A DNA stretch of 60,282 nt from the NCBI GenBank assembly GCA_027483175.1, contig JAIXVE010000191.1, positions 1-60,282 on the forward strand, given 5' to 3'. The position numbers and the translations under genes are program-made. This DNA comes from Verrucomicrobiaceae bacterium (GTDB taxonomy: Bacteria; Verrucomicrobiota; Verrucomicrobiia; Verrucomicrobiales; V1-33). Below are positions 34,649 through 43,537 of the stretch, piece by piece (the first letter of the stretch is position 1; every line of letters starts with the position of its first letter). The notes under the pieces were generated by a model. That model was not told the DNA's origin. It ran no database searches and saw only the letters and a program-made list of their open reading frames with translations.

Positions 34649-35929
34649 GTGACATTGATGACGAACGAGACATCCGAGACGACGACTCCGCCTGAGCGGC
34701 GGGAGCGGCGTGGTCGTGTGCGTGGGTGGCTGGCGGGATTGGTGGGTGGGGTGGCTGGGTTGGTGGTGGAGAGGTGGATGGGGATGGGGATGGAGTGGGT
34801 GCCGGAGCGGCCGGTGGTGACGGAGTGGGTGGTTTCCGAGGCGGGGCGGCTGGCGGTGGCTGGCGGGATTGGGATGTTAGCGGGTGTGGTGGCGATGAAG
34901 ATCGGGGGATGGGGGCAGCGGTTGGGGGCGGGTGTGGCGGCGGCGGTGCTGGCGGTGACGCAGAGTGTGGTGCTGGCGCGGTATGGGATTGAGTGGGGAC
35001 CTGTGGGGGTGGTGGGTGGATTGGTGGCGGGGGTGGTGGCAGGCGGGTGGCTGGTTCCGCCGGTGGCGGAGTGGGTGAAGTGGTTGCGTGGGCGGGTTTC
35101 GGGGGTGGTGATGAGCCGGGTGGAGGCGGCAGGCGGGGAGTTAGTGTTAGTGCCGGATGCGCGGGAGGCGGTGGTGGTGACGTGTCGGCTGGTGAATGAG
35201 ACGGCGTTGCGTGGGCGATTGGCGGCGGGTGAGTTTTTGAAATTGAATGCGGAGTTTGCGGCGGTGGGATCTAAGGTTTTGAGGGAATGCGGGGCGCTGA
35301 CGGACGAGGCGGAACCGGGGGTGGTGCGTGGGATTTTCGGGTTGCCCTTGGAGATGCCTGTCGGGGAGGCTGCGGATGCGGCGGTTATGGCGGCGGTGGC
35401 GCTGGATGATGTGTTGAGGGAGTTTGCGGAGCGGCCGGGTGCGGAGCCGGTGGAGTGGGGGATTGGGCTGGCGTGCGGGACCCTGACGGCTGGGTTGGGG
35501 GCGACCGGGTATTCGGTGGCTGGGGATGCGATGGAGCGGTCGAAGTGGCTGGCGCAGTTGCGAGGGGAGTATCAGGTTAGGATGTTTACGGATGATGTGG
35601 TGCACCGGGTGGCGGAGCGTTCCGAGGATCGGCCGCTGGAGGTGCTGCATCCGCCGGAGGGAGCGGCGGTGGAGGTTTATCAGCTGCTGGCGCAGATGGG
35701 CGGGTTGTCAGGTGAGGCGCAGGTGAGGCGCGATGCGTTTCGCGATGCGGTGGTGCTGATGCGGGCGGGGCATGCGGAGGACGCGCTGCGGCGGTTCGGG
35801 GATGCGCGTGAGGGGTTGGTGGTGCCGGATCCTGTGCTGGAGAGGTTTGTGAGTCAGGCGGCGATGGAGTTGGAGCGTGGTGGTGGGGCGGGGCGGCGGA
35901 ATCTGTCCCGGAATGCAGCGAGACCGTGA
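34649..35929 (+). CDS. Membrane protein with degenerate class III adenylate/guanylate cyclase domain
   Basis: 426 residues starting at GTG 34649 (or ATG 34658). About four glycine/valine-rich membrane helices lie between residues 27 and 145. A cyclase homology domain follows (about 165-320), recognisable from EFLKLNAEFAAVGSKVLRECG, GIFGLPLE, ADAAVMAAVALDDVLREF, GIGLACGTLTAGLGAT and YSVAGDAMERSKWLAQL. The strand that normally carries the first metal-binding Asp (D-I/V-R-G-F-T) reads CRLVNETAL and the second Asp is also absent, so catalysis is doubtful. It may be an adaptor or sensor. Its stop overlaps the recR start (GTGA). Confidence 0.75.
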   Translation: MTLMTNETSETTTPPERRERRGRVRGWLAGLVGGVAGLVVERWMGMGMEWVPERPVVTEWVVSEAGRLAVAGGIGMLAGVVAMKIGGWGQRLGAGVAAAVLAVTQSVVLARYGIEWGPVGVVGGLVAGVVAGGWLVPPVAEWVKWLRGRVSGVVMSRVEAAGGELVLVPDAREAVVVTCRLVNETALRGRLAAGEFLKLNAEFAAVGSKVLRECGALTDEAEPGVVRGIFGLPLEMPVGEAADAAVMAAVALDDVLREFAERPGAEPVEWGIGLACGTLTAGLGATGYSVAGDAMERSKWLAQLRGEYQVRMFTDDVVHRVAERSEDRPLEVLHPPEGAAVEVYQLLAQMGGLSGEAQVRRDAFRDAVVLMRAGHAEDALRRFGDAREGLVVPDPVLERFVSQAAMELERGGGAGRRNLSRNAARP

Positions 35930-36540
35930 GCCGCATTGATTATCCAGAGGAGATCCGGGGGTTGGTGGGGCAGTTGAAGCGGCTGCCGGGGGTGGGGCCG
36001 CGGAGTGCGGAGCGGATTGCGTTGTGGTTGCTGAGGTCGAGGCAGACGCCTGCGGTGGATCTGGCGGCGGCGTTGTCGGAGGCGGTGGCGCGGGTGGCGT
36101 TGTGCGGGCATTGCGGTTTTTTTGCGTCGGTGGGGATGGGATGCAGGATCTGCGGGGATGACGGGCGGGACCGCCGGGTCATTTGCGTGGTGGAGCAGAG
36201 TACGGATATTCTGCCGCTGGAGCGGACGGGGGTGTTTCAGGGGCAGTATCACGCGCTGCATGGGAAGATCAGTCCGCTGGACAACGTGGGGCCTGAGGAT
36301 TTGAGGATCGGGGCGCTAATGGAGCGGTTGGCGGGTGGAGTGGTGGAGGAGGTGATTCTGGCGACGGGGAGTGATGTGGAAGGGGAGGCGACGGCGCATT
36401 ATCTGAGTGAACTGGTGGGGGTGACGCATCCTGAGATTGCGGTGACGCGGCTGGCGCAGGGGTTGCCGGCGGGGGGAGGGTTGGAGTCGGCGGATGAGCT
36501 GACCCTGATGCGGGCGATCAGCGGGAGGCGGAAAGTATGA
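35926..36540 (+). CDS. recR: Recombination mediator RecR
   Basis: 204 residues of normal RecR length: helix-hairpin-helix LKRLPGVGPRSAERIALWLL, four-cysteine zinc finger LCGHCGFF...MGCRICGDD, then the Toprim domain with VVEQSTDI, YHALHGKISPLDNVGPEDL, ILATGSDVEGEATAHYL and VTRLAQGLPAGGGLESADELTLM. RecR acts with RecO/RecF to load RecA at gaps. It starts at GTG 35926 overlapping the stop of the cyclase-like gene by four bases. The common dnaX-ybaB neighbours are absent. Confidence 0.97.
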   Translation: MSRIDYPEEIRGLVGQLKRLPGVGPRSAERIALWLLRSRQTPAVDLAAALSEAVARVALCGHCGFFASVGMGCRICGDDGRDRRVICVVEQSTDILPLERTGVFQGQYHALHGKISPLDNVGPEDLRIGALMERLAGGVVEEVILATGSDVEGEATAHYLSELVGVTHPEIAVTRLAQGLPAGGGLESADELTLMRAISGRRKV

Positions 36541-36617
36541 CGGGTTGGGGCCGGGGATGGTGAAAAATCCGGCCTGGCGCGGGCGCTAAGTATGCTACGG
36601 TGGGCGGTTCATCCGAC

Positions 36618-38783
36618 ATGTCCGAGCTGCAGACTTTCCGTCATTACCAGATTTCCCAGGATGCGCAGGGCGCGGCTGTCGAGGTGTGGCGTAGCGGTCA
36701 TGAGGTGGTGTGTCTGGTGTGGGACAGTGTGCGGGGGGCGTTCGGGGAGTTGCATGTGTCGATTGTGGCGGCGGAGCGGCAGATGGAGCCGCGGGTATTT
36801 CAGGCGCTGGTGAAGGCGGCGGCTGGGTTGAGGCATCCAAACATTCTGACGGTGCATGAGGGAGGGGAGGATGACGGGGCGAATTTCTGTGTGACGGATC
36901 TGCTGGATGGGGAGCGGTTTGATTCGTGGCTGCGGCGGTGTCCGCCGTTGCCGCCGTGGCTGGCGCTGCAGTGTCTGTCGCAGATTGCGTCGGCGTTGTG
37001 CGTGGCGTCGCCGCATCTTGAGTTGCTGGCGGGGGTGAATCTGATGCACTGCGGGATCACGATGGGCGGTGAGGATCCGGGGAGACTGAGTGTGAGGGTG
37101 GCGGACTGGGGGTTGACTGGGCCGCGGGGGCCTGCGGTGGAGACGCGGCGGATTGAGGGGCGGGTGATCGGGGAGTGCGGGCGTTTGTTATTGAGGATGC
37201 TGACTGGTGAGGAAGTGGGAGCGGGGCCGCATGAGGTGACTGGTGAGGAAGTGGCACCGGAGCTGGCGTTTCTGATCAACACATTGCTGCAGCCGAAGTC
37301 GGCGCATCATCCGCGGAACATGGAGCAGTTGCACACGCTGGTGGAGCGGTGCCGTCACGGGTTGACGCCGGAGCTGGCGAGGCGGCCGGCGCGGTTGGGA
37401 GCGGAGTACTATCCGAGGTTGCCGCTAGCGGGAGAGTTTGCGGGATCCGGGGTGGTGGCCGGGGTGCTGGAGGATGAGTTTGTGGTGGAGGCGCGGGCGT
37501 TTGACGCGGCTGGGCCGTACGCGTTGCGGGCGACGCAGCGGTCGCGGCGGGATGCGGCGCGGGTTCAGCTGCTGCCGCCGGGGAGGTTGCTGGATTTTGA
37601 TTTCAGCGAGGCGGTGGTGCATGCGATGCAGAGTGTGAAGGCGGGGGTACACCGGCATCTGCTGCGGGTGTTATGCTGGCATGCGACGGAGCCGCGATGC
37701 GTGGTGGAGGAGAGCAGCGGGCGGTGGAATCTGGAGGAAGTTGTCAGGGTGCGGGGCGGGCTGACGCCGCCGGAGATTGCACTGGTGCTGGGGCAGTTGG
37801 AGGCGGCGGCGAAGGAGGCGGATGCCGTCGGGATGGTGGCGCAGGTGAGGAATCCGCGGGAGATTGCGGTGGTGTTCGGGTCGGTGCCGCCGGCGGATGA
37901 ACGGCTAGCGGAGACCGTGCTGGGCGAGTGGCCGGCGTTTGTGCTGAAGGTGCGGACTTGGCCGGTGGCGTTGCAGCTGACGCAGCCTGAGCAGTTTCGG
38001 GTGGAGACCTTGGTGGGGGATGGTGGGGGAGGGGAGGCGTGGGGTCGGGCGGTGGCGTGGGATGCGGTGCCGACGGCGCGGGATTTTGCGTTGCTGTCGA
38101 CGTGGATGTCGGGCGGGCCGGGGGCGGTGCCTGAGGAATTGAGGACGCTGGTGCAGGAAGCGGTGCGGGTGAGGCAGGATGGGGGGGCGGCGCGCCGCGG
38201 GGCGTTTGTGTCGGCGTATGCGGGGCGGGCGAAGACCCTAACGGCAGCGAAGGTGGTGGCGGAGCCTGCGGCGGCGGGGGGATCGGGGAAGGGGGAGAAG
38301 CGTAGGAAGAAGGGGCGCGGTGGGGTGGCGGCGGGCGGGGTGCAGCCATTGGATCTTGAGCTGGATGACGAGACGGATGAGCCGACGCCGACGCTGCCTG
38401 GATTTGCGGAGGCGTTGTTCGGGGTGACGCCTGGGGATGGTGTGGAGGAAGTGAAGGAGGTGGAGGCGGTGCGGTTAGGGGGTGTGGCGTGGGGTGCGGG
38501 CGCGGGTGAGGATGCGGATGAGGAGGAAGGTGGGGTGCGTGATGAGGAGCCGGTTTTTGGTGGGAGGCACCATGCGGCGCCGATGGATTTTGACGTGGTG
38601 GATCCTGACGATCGCGGGGTGGTGCCGCGATATGAGACTGGGTTGCCAGGGGATGAAGGGGATGATGCGGAGGCGGCGAAGACGCGGCATCAGGTGAGCA
38701 TTGCGGTGATTGTGATTGTGTTTGCGGCGGTGATTGCGGCGCTGGCGGCGCATGTCACGGGGACGGGATTCTGGCTCCGGTGA
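36618..38783 (+). CDS. Tail-anchored pseudokinase
   Basis: 721 residues from ATG 36618. Residues about 10-250 follow the Hanks-type kinase layout (LRHPNILTVHEGGEDDGANFCVTDLLDGE, QIASALCVASPHLELL, VADWGLTG, LINTLLQPKSAHHPRNMEQL). The VAIK lysine is replaced (CLVW), the HRDxKxxN loop reads LMHCGITMG, and DFG reads DWG, so phosphotransfer is unlikely. A middle region (about 290-500) may hold a second degenerate kinase-like or unrelated domain. Residues about 530-690 are low-complexity and acidic, and a single C-terminal membrane helix (VSIAVIVIVFAAVIAALAAHV) anchors it with the bulk in the cytoplasm. I infer a scaffold or sensor role. Confidence 0.75.
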   Translation: MSELQTFRHYQISQDAQGAAVEVWRSGHEVVCLVWDSVRGAFGELHVSIVAAERQMEPRVFQALVKAAAGLRHPNILTVHEGGEDDGANFCVTDLLDGERFDSWLRRCPPLPPWLALQCLSQIASALCVASPHLELLAGVNLMHCGITMGGEDPGRLSVRVADWGLTGPRGPAVETRRIEGRVIGECGRLLLRMLTGEEVGAGPHEVTGEEVAPELAFLINTLLQPKSAHHPRNMEQLHTLVERCRHGLTPELARRPARLGAEYYPRLPLAGEFAGSGVVAGVLEDEFVVEARAFDAAGPYALRATQRSRRDAARVQLLPPGRLLDFDFSEAVVHAMQSVKAGVHRHLLRVLCWHATEPRCVVEESSGRWNLEEVVRVRGGLTPPEIALVLGQLEAAAKEADAVGMVAQVRNPREIAVVFGSVPPADERLAETVLGEWPAFVLKVRTWPVALQLTQPEQFRVETLVGDGGGGEAWGRAVAWDAVPTARDFALLSTWMSGGPGAVPEELRTLVQEAVRVRQDGGAARRGAFVSAYAGRAKTLTAAKVVAEPAAAGGSGKGEKRRKKGRGGVAAGGVQPLDLELDDETDEPTPTLPGFAEALFGVTPGDGVEEVKEVEAVRLGGVAWGAGAGEDADEEEGGVRDEEPVFGGRHHAAPMDFDVVDPDDRGVVPRYETGLPGDEGDDAEAAKTRHQVSIAVIVIVFAAVIAALAAHVTGTGFWLR

Positions 38784-38792
38784 GAGGGGCGG

Positions 38793-40184
38793 TCAGCGCG
38801 GGGGAGCGGGGGTTTCGGTGGAGGGTGTCAGGCGGACGGATTTGATTCTGAGGTGGTCGGAGGAATTGGGCGAGAGGCCTGGGGAGATGAGGAGACGGAC
38901 GATGGGGCCGGACCATGTGGGGGCCTCGTGGAGGCGGATGGTGTAGCGCTGCCATGAGCCGTCGCCTTTGATAGGGAAGGAGAGGTGGTCATCCGGGTTG
39001 GGGGCTGACTGACCGTGACGCTGCCACGAGATGCTAGCGTTTTCGGTGGAAGAGGAGAAGGCGGCTTCGATGATGAGGAGCGGGGCGGCGGTGGCGTTGA
39101 AGAAGGAGAAGGGGCTGATGAGTTGGGGGTTCGGGCCGGTAGGGCGGATGTCGAGGAGGCCGTTGACGGGCCATCCCTGATCGGAGGCGTTGCGCAGGTG
39201 CCAGCCCTGGCGGGTGTCGGAGAACGACCACGAGGGCGGGTTTTTCTGCTGATGGCGGGCGGCGCGGGCGCGGATTTCGTCGAGAGAACCGGCGACGAGT
39301 TCGTATTGGTACTCGAAGGAGATGTTGTGGTCGAGGATTTCGGTAGAGAGACTGGCGACGTAGCCGGTGCTGGCGCTGAGTGGGTCGGGTGGTCCGGGGG
39401 TGCCTGAGAAGCCGCCGATGAAGTCGATGCGGCCGGGGGTGACGAGGCCGAGGCCTGAGTTGTCAGGGTTGAGGAGAGCGCTCCAGCCTTCGGTGCCTAG
39501 CCAGTAGGCCCATGGGGCTGGGCGATGGGGGGAGGGGGCGGCGGTGACGGGGGCGCCGGTGAATGGCTGATCGCCGGAGTAGGTGACAACGCGGTGCCAT
39601 GGGGCGTTGGAGTAGACGGCTGGCAATTCCTGGTGACGGCCGGGGTATTGCTGGTGGTCGGCACGAGCGTTGACGAGCCGGGCGCGAGCGGTGACGGTGC
39701 AGCCGTCGAGGGCGAGCCATGATTCGAAGGTGCATTCGCCGGGGATGTTATTGAGGGGCCACTGGAGCGGGCGGGATTTGACGTGGAGGGAGCGGCCGGA
39801 GTTTTCGTGGGCGAGGATGGTGGAGGTGTTGTGGAAGTCGTCGCCGGTCTGGACGGGGTTCCAGCCGAGGTGTTCCCAGTGTTTGGCGGGTTGCTGGCCG
39901 TTGGCGGTGAAGGGGACTGGGCCTGAGTAGAAGGACATCTGGACCTGGCGGCCGAAGTCGTGGCTATTGATGAGGTTAGGGCCGCCGTTGCGGGAGAGGA
40001 AGACGATGGAGCCGCCGCGGTTGAGATCGATGCCGAGGCGGAGCGTGCCGTTGTCGAGCCAGCTCATGCTGGCCTTTGGGGGGACGCCTGCGGGGTCGGC
40101 GGCGGAGGCGGACGCGGTGAGGAGGGCGAAGGAGAGTCGGGCGGCGTGGGCGAGCGGGTGCCGGGACGGGCGCGGGATGGGCAT
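38793..40184 (-). CDS. Secreted beta-rich protein of unknown function
   Basis: 463 residues from ATG 40184 with a signal peptide (RLSFALLTASASAADPAG). I recognise no catalytic motif. The first part (SWLDNGTLRLGIDLNRGGSIVFLSRNG) resembles the galactose-mutarotase-like beta sandwich opening seen in some polysaccharide-acting proteins, and SMSWLDNG and GYVASLSTEILD support a carbohydrate-related secreted domain. The C-terminal 130 residues form another beta sandwich (SISWQRHGQ, GDGSWQRYTIRLHE) like a carbohydrate-binding module. It lies 86 bases downstream of rapA on the same strand. It converges on the pseudokinase gene with nine bases between stops. Confidence 0.7.
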   Translation of the reverse strand: MPIPRPSRHPLAHAARLSFALLTASASAADPAGVPPKASMSWLDNGTLRLGIDLNRGGSIVFLSRNGGPNLINSHDFGRQVQMSFYSGPVPFTANGQQPAKHWEHLGWNPVQTGDDFHNTSTILAHENSGRSLHVKSRPLQWPLNNIPGECTFESWLALDGCTVTARARLVNARADHQQYPGRHQELPAVYSNAPWHRVVTYSGDQPFTGAPVTAAPSPHRPAPWAYWLGTEGWSALLNPDNSGLGLVTPGRIDFIGGFSGTPGPPDPLSASTGYVASLSTEILDHNISFEYQYELVAGSLDEIRARAARHQQKNPPSWSFSDTRQGWHLRNASDQGWPVNGLLDIRPTGPNPQLISPFSFFNATAAPLLIIEAAFSSSTENASISWQRHGQSAPNPDDHLSFPIKGDGSWQRYTIRLHEAPTWSGPIVRLLISPGLSPNSSDHLRIKSVRLTPSTETPAPPR

Positions 40185-40270
40185 GGGGGAATGGTACGGT
40201 GAGCGTGGCGAATTCTCGCGACGATCCCGGACGGTTGGCCTTGAGGTGGAGGGCCTGCTGCGGAGGTTGA

Positions 40271-43252
40271 TCAGATGCCTTTTCCGGAGGGGCCGCGGCG
40301 GAGGAGGCGGAGCTGGTCGCAGACGAGCATGGGAGCGGAGAAAAGCGGCTTGGTGGCGGCGATCTGTTCTTCGATCCGTTTGATTTCGGCTTTGCGGCGT
40401 TTGGTTTCCGCGAGGCGTTTGAGGCGGGCGATGTCCGCGGAGAGGATGGTTTCCATCTGGAGCGCGGCTTTGCCAGCGAGTTCGCGCATGCGGTGTTCGG
40501 CGCGCTGGTTGAGGTTCCGCATCATGCCTGGGAGGATGTTGTGGAGCGGGCGGGCGTTGTTGCGGATCCACTCGCGGCGGCCGTTGCGGACCATTTTGTT
40601 GACGACTTCGCTGGTGTATTCCGAGCTCATGTCTTCGAACTCGTGGCTGATGACGACGCGGACGGGGGTGGGGGGCATGTAGCGTGCGACGAGGTGGTCG
40701 TGGGCGCTGCTGCGAGGGGTGGCGAGGTAGATGCCTTCGATGAGGACGATCTGGGCGCGTTCATCTTCCCAGACGACATAGGCGGTATTGCCGATGGCGG
40801 TGACGAGGAGACGGTCGATGGCCTGAGCGACGAACGGGTGGTCCCACGTGAGGAAGTGGGCGTCTTCGCGGGTGCAGGCGGCGGCGCGGTGGTAGGCGAA
40901 GGACATCCCTTCCTTGGGAACGAGTTCGAAGTGGAAAGGGGATTCCGGGTTGGGTTTGATGAAGACGATGCGTGGCGCTTTGGTCTCGACGAGGATGCCG
41001 AGTGTTTCGAGCGTCCGGTTCATGAAGAGGTCGAGGGAGTCGTCATCGTCTGACGAGACCATGCGGGAGAGGGCCTGATCGGCGGAGGAGGAGCGGCAGG
41101 AGACGGCTTCGAGGAAGACGTCGCGGTGTTTGTCGAGACGGCGTTGTGCGGTTTCGACGGCGGCGGTCGTTTTTTTGACGAGCGCCTTGAGTTCGTCGTC
41201 GAGTTTCGGGTTGTGCTTGGCTCCGATGCGTTTGGCGACGTCGTGGACTGGTTTGGCGAATTCGGTGTGGGCTTCGGCGAGGGCCGCGGGTGTGCCGGTG
41301 GTCGCGAGGAGCCCTTCGTGGAGCCAGCGGGCGGTCATTTCCTGGGGCGTGTCGGCGACGGTGGGCAGGAGGACCTTGAGATTTCCGTTGAAGGTATTGT
41401 CACAGGCGAAGAGACGGCGCTGGAATTCGTCGAGGGAGAGGGGGGTATCCCAGAGGACGACGAGGTCCATGCCTGGGAAGGTACGGCCGGGGAGGTCGTC
41501 ATCGCCGCAGATGATGACGCGGGGGGCGACGCCCTGGTCACCGCGCGGGGCGTCGGTGACGAGTTCGACGGTGCCGTCGACCTTGTTTCTGAGGGATTTT
41601 TCGACGGCGGCGGCGCGGCCGCGGGAGGCGGTGAGGACGAGGACCCGCGGGAGGGGTGGGGGCGGAGGCGGGGGAGGATCGCCGGGAGCGAGGACTGGCG
41701 GCGGTGGCGGGTTAACCAAGGCGGTCAGCCACGTGGTGACGGCGGTGTCGACGGCGGAAGGTTCGGCCTTCGGTTTGCCTTTGGGTGAGGGTTCGCGAGT
41801 GGCGCGTGGTTTGAATTCTTCCTTGAGGGCGTCGCGGACTTCTGGTTTGTGCTCGAGCGGGATGAGTTCGAGATGGCGGGCGGGGAGGCCGGAGACGTGG
41901 GCGCGGGTGTTGCGGAAGACGAAGCGGCCGGCTTCGTGGGCGTCAAGGAGGTGGTCGATGATCTGGTCGCGGACTTCCTCGCGGCCTTCCTTCCAGAGTT
42001 TGTGCATCTCTTTGAGACGCGCGTCGCCCTGCTGGAGGGGTTTGAGGAGAGAGTCGGCTTCGCGGTCGCAGGCGGTGATGCCGAGGAGTTTGGTGACGGC
42101 GAGTTCGAGTGGTTCGAGTTCCTTGCGGTGGGCGGAGTACTTGCGCGGGGAGCTGAAGGCTTCCGGGTCGAGGAGGTGGAGACGGCCGAAGTGGTGGCGT
42201 GTGTCTGCTTCCGGGCCGGAGTTGCTGAGGAGGAGGAGACTTGAGGAGGCTGCGGCGACGGGTTCGACGGCGGCGTAGGCGGCATTGGGGGCTTCTTCGC
42301 TCCAGTGGAGGTCGTCGGCACCTGCGACGATGAGGACGTCCCATGGGAATTCAGCGGCGTCGCGAGCGGTTTTGCCGCGGTGGCCCTGGAGGGATTCGAG
42401 GGAGATGGCGATCCAGAAATCCGGGCGTTCCTCTTCGGAGTCTTCTGCGGGCTCTGGTTCAGCGAACGGGTGAGCGGGTGGGGCCTTGGAGGATTTGGCG
42501 GCCTTTTTGGCGGGCGCTTTTTTGACGGCTTTGGGGTCGAAGTCTTCTTCTGTGAGGAGATGGAAGGAGAAGGAGAAGCGGCGTTCGAGTTCGGTGAGCG
42601 TGTTGGCGAGTTCGGCTTCGGGGGCGACGAGGAGGACGCGGCGGGCGTTGCCGAAGGTGTGGAGGCGCTGGAGGACGAGGCCTGCGGAGACGGTTTTGCC
42701 GAGGCCTTGTTCGTCGGCGATGAGGATGCGCGGGGATTGGAAGCGGGAGGCCTGGACCGCGACGTTGAGTTGGTGGGCGCGAGGGGTGAAGCGGCCGTTG
42801 AGGAGACCGCGGAGAGGGGCGCGGAAGGTTTTGAAGCGGCGGTAGAGGGCGCGGTGGCGGAGGTTGTAGACCTGTTTTTCTTCTACCTGGGCGTTGAGGA
42901 GACGGTCGTAGGGCTTGCTGAAGGTGAGGGAGTCGCTGAGGCGGCTTTCCTCGATTTTTTTGCCCCGGCTGATGTAGGTGACGGTGCCGGCCTGATCTTC
43001 GAGGCCTTCGACGGTGAAGTTTTTGCCGTCCTGGGTTTTGAGGACATCGCCGACGGAGAATTTGACCCGAGTGAGGGGTGGATTTTCGACGGTGTAGACG
43101 CGGGTTGTTTCGGTGGACGGGAAGTGGATGGTCACCCGATCGGATTCTGTGTTGATCACGAGTCCGAGACCGAGTTCTGGTTCGGTCTGGCTGAGCCAGC
43201 GCTGACCCGTGACGAAGCGTCCCGGTACGGTCTTTGATTGCCCTGCGGTCAT
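40271..43252 (-). CDS. rapA: RapA/HepA-like SNF2 ATPase family protein, catalytic motifs degenerate
   Basis: 993 residues from ATG 43252. The RapA N-terminal region is well kept (GQRWLSQTEPELGLGLV, TRVKFSVGD, YDRLLNAQVEEKQVYNLR). Walker A survives as ADEQGLGKT (about 179-187). Motif II, normally VVDEAHHL, reads IVAGADDL (about 308-315). Motif VI, normally QRIGRLDRIGQ, reads QRRLFACDNTFNG. Thus ATP hydrolysis is probably lost. Poly-proline stretches (up to eight Pro) split the two lobes, and the lobe 1 insertion (240-278) is charged. RapA normally recycles RNA polymerase during transcription; this version may bind without remodelling. An upstream ATG at 43297 lies in the presumed promoter. Confidence 0.83.
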   Translation of the reverse strand: MTAGQSKTVPGRFVTGQRWLSQTEPELGLGLVINTESDRVTIHFPSTETTRVYTVENPPLTRVKFSVGDVLKTQDGKNFTVEGLEDQAGTVTYISRGKKIEESRLSDSLTFSKPYDRLLNAQVEEKQVYNLRHRALYRRFKTFRAPLRGLLNGRFTPRAHQLNVAVQASRFQSPRILIADEQGLGKTVSAGLVLQRLHTFGNARRVLLVAPEAELANTLTELERRFSFSFHLLTEEDFDPKAVKKAPAKKAAKSSKAPPAHPFAEPEPAEDSEEERPDFWIAISLESLQGHRGKTARDAAEFPWDVLIVAGADDLHWSEEAPNAAYAAVEPVAAASSSLLLLSNSGPEADTRHHFGRLHLLDPEAFSSPRKYSAHRKELEPLELAVTKLLGITACDREADSLLKPLQQGDARLKEMHKLWKEGREEVRDQIIDHLLDAHEAGRFVFRNTRAHVSGLPARHLELIPLEHKPEVRDALKEEFKPRATREPSPKGKPKAEPSAVDTAVTTWLTALVNPPPPPVLAPGDPPPPPPPPLPRVLVLTASRGRAAAVEKSLRNKVDGTVELVTDAPRGDQGVAPRVIICGDDDLPGRTFPGMDLVVLWDTPLSLDEFQRRLFACDNTFNGNLKVLLPTVADTPQEMTARWLHEGLLATTGTPAALAEAHTEFAKPVHDVAKRIGAKHNPKLDDELKALVKKTTAAVETAQRRLDKHRDVFLEAVSCRSSSADQALSRMVSSDDDDSLDLFMNRTLETLGILVETKAPRIVFIKPNPESPFHFELVPKEGMSFAYHRAAACTREDAHFLTWDHPFVAQAIDRLLVTAIGNTAYVVWEDERAQIVLIEGIYLATPRSSAHDHLVARYMPPTPVRVVISHEFEDMSSEYTSEVVNKMVRNGRREWIRNNARPLHNILPGMMRNLNQRAEHRMRELAGKAALQMETILSADIARLKRLAETKRRKAEIKRIEEQIAATKPLFSAPMLVCDQLRLLRRGPSGKGI

Positions 43253-43270
43253 TTGCGTAAAAAGTGGTCC

Positions 43271-43297
43271 CTTATAATCGGGGGGGTGGGAGGTCAA
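43271..43297 (-). promoter_or_regulatory. Candidate sigma70 promoter of rapA
   Basis: Reading the minus strand, TTGACC (43297-43292) and TATAAG (43276-43271) are separated by 15 bases. A transcript would start about 12 bases before ATG 43252, favouring that start. The spacer is two bases short of ideal. The 285-base gap 43253-43537 holds no gene I can support; the + strand there is not G-biased. Confidence 0.4.
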
Positions 43298-43537
43298 GTC
43301 TGGCGTTTTCTGACGACGCCTTCACTTGAGGGTTTTGTGTTGGTAATCAGTGATTTGCGATGCGTTTGGGCGCATGATTTAATTTTGCGGCGTCTGGATT
43401 TGCGGCAAAGAGTAGCGACAGAATGTCTCTCCTGGGGTGGGTGTGAGGGACGGCGGGGACAAGAGGGAAGCGTCGCGTGGGAGAGGAGAGTGTTGAGAAT
43501 TCGTCACGTGAACGCGCATGGTTGGGAGGGTGGGCGG

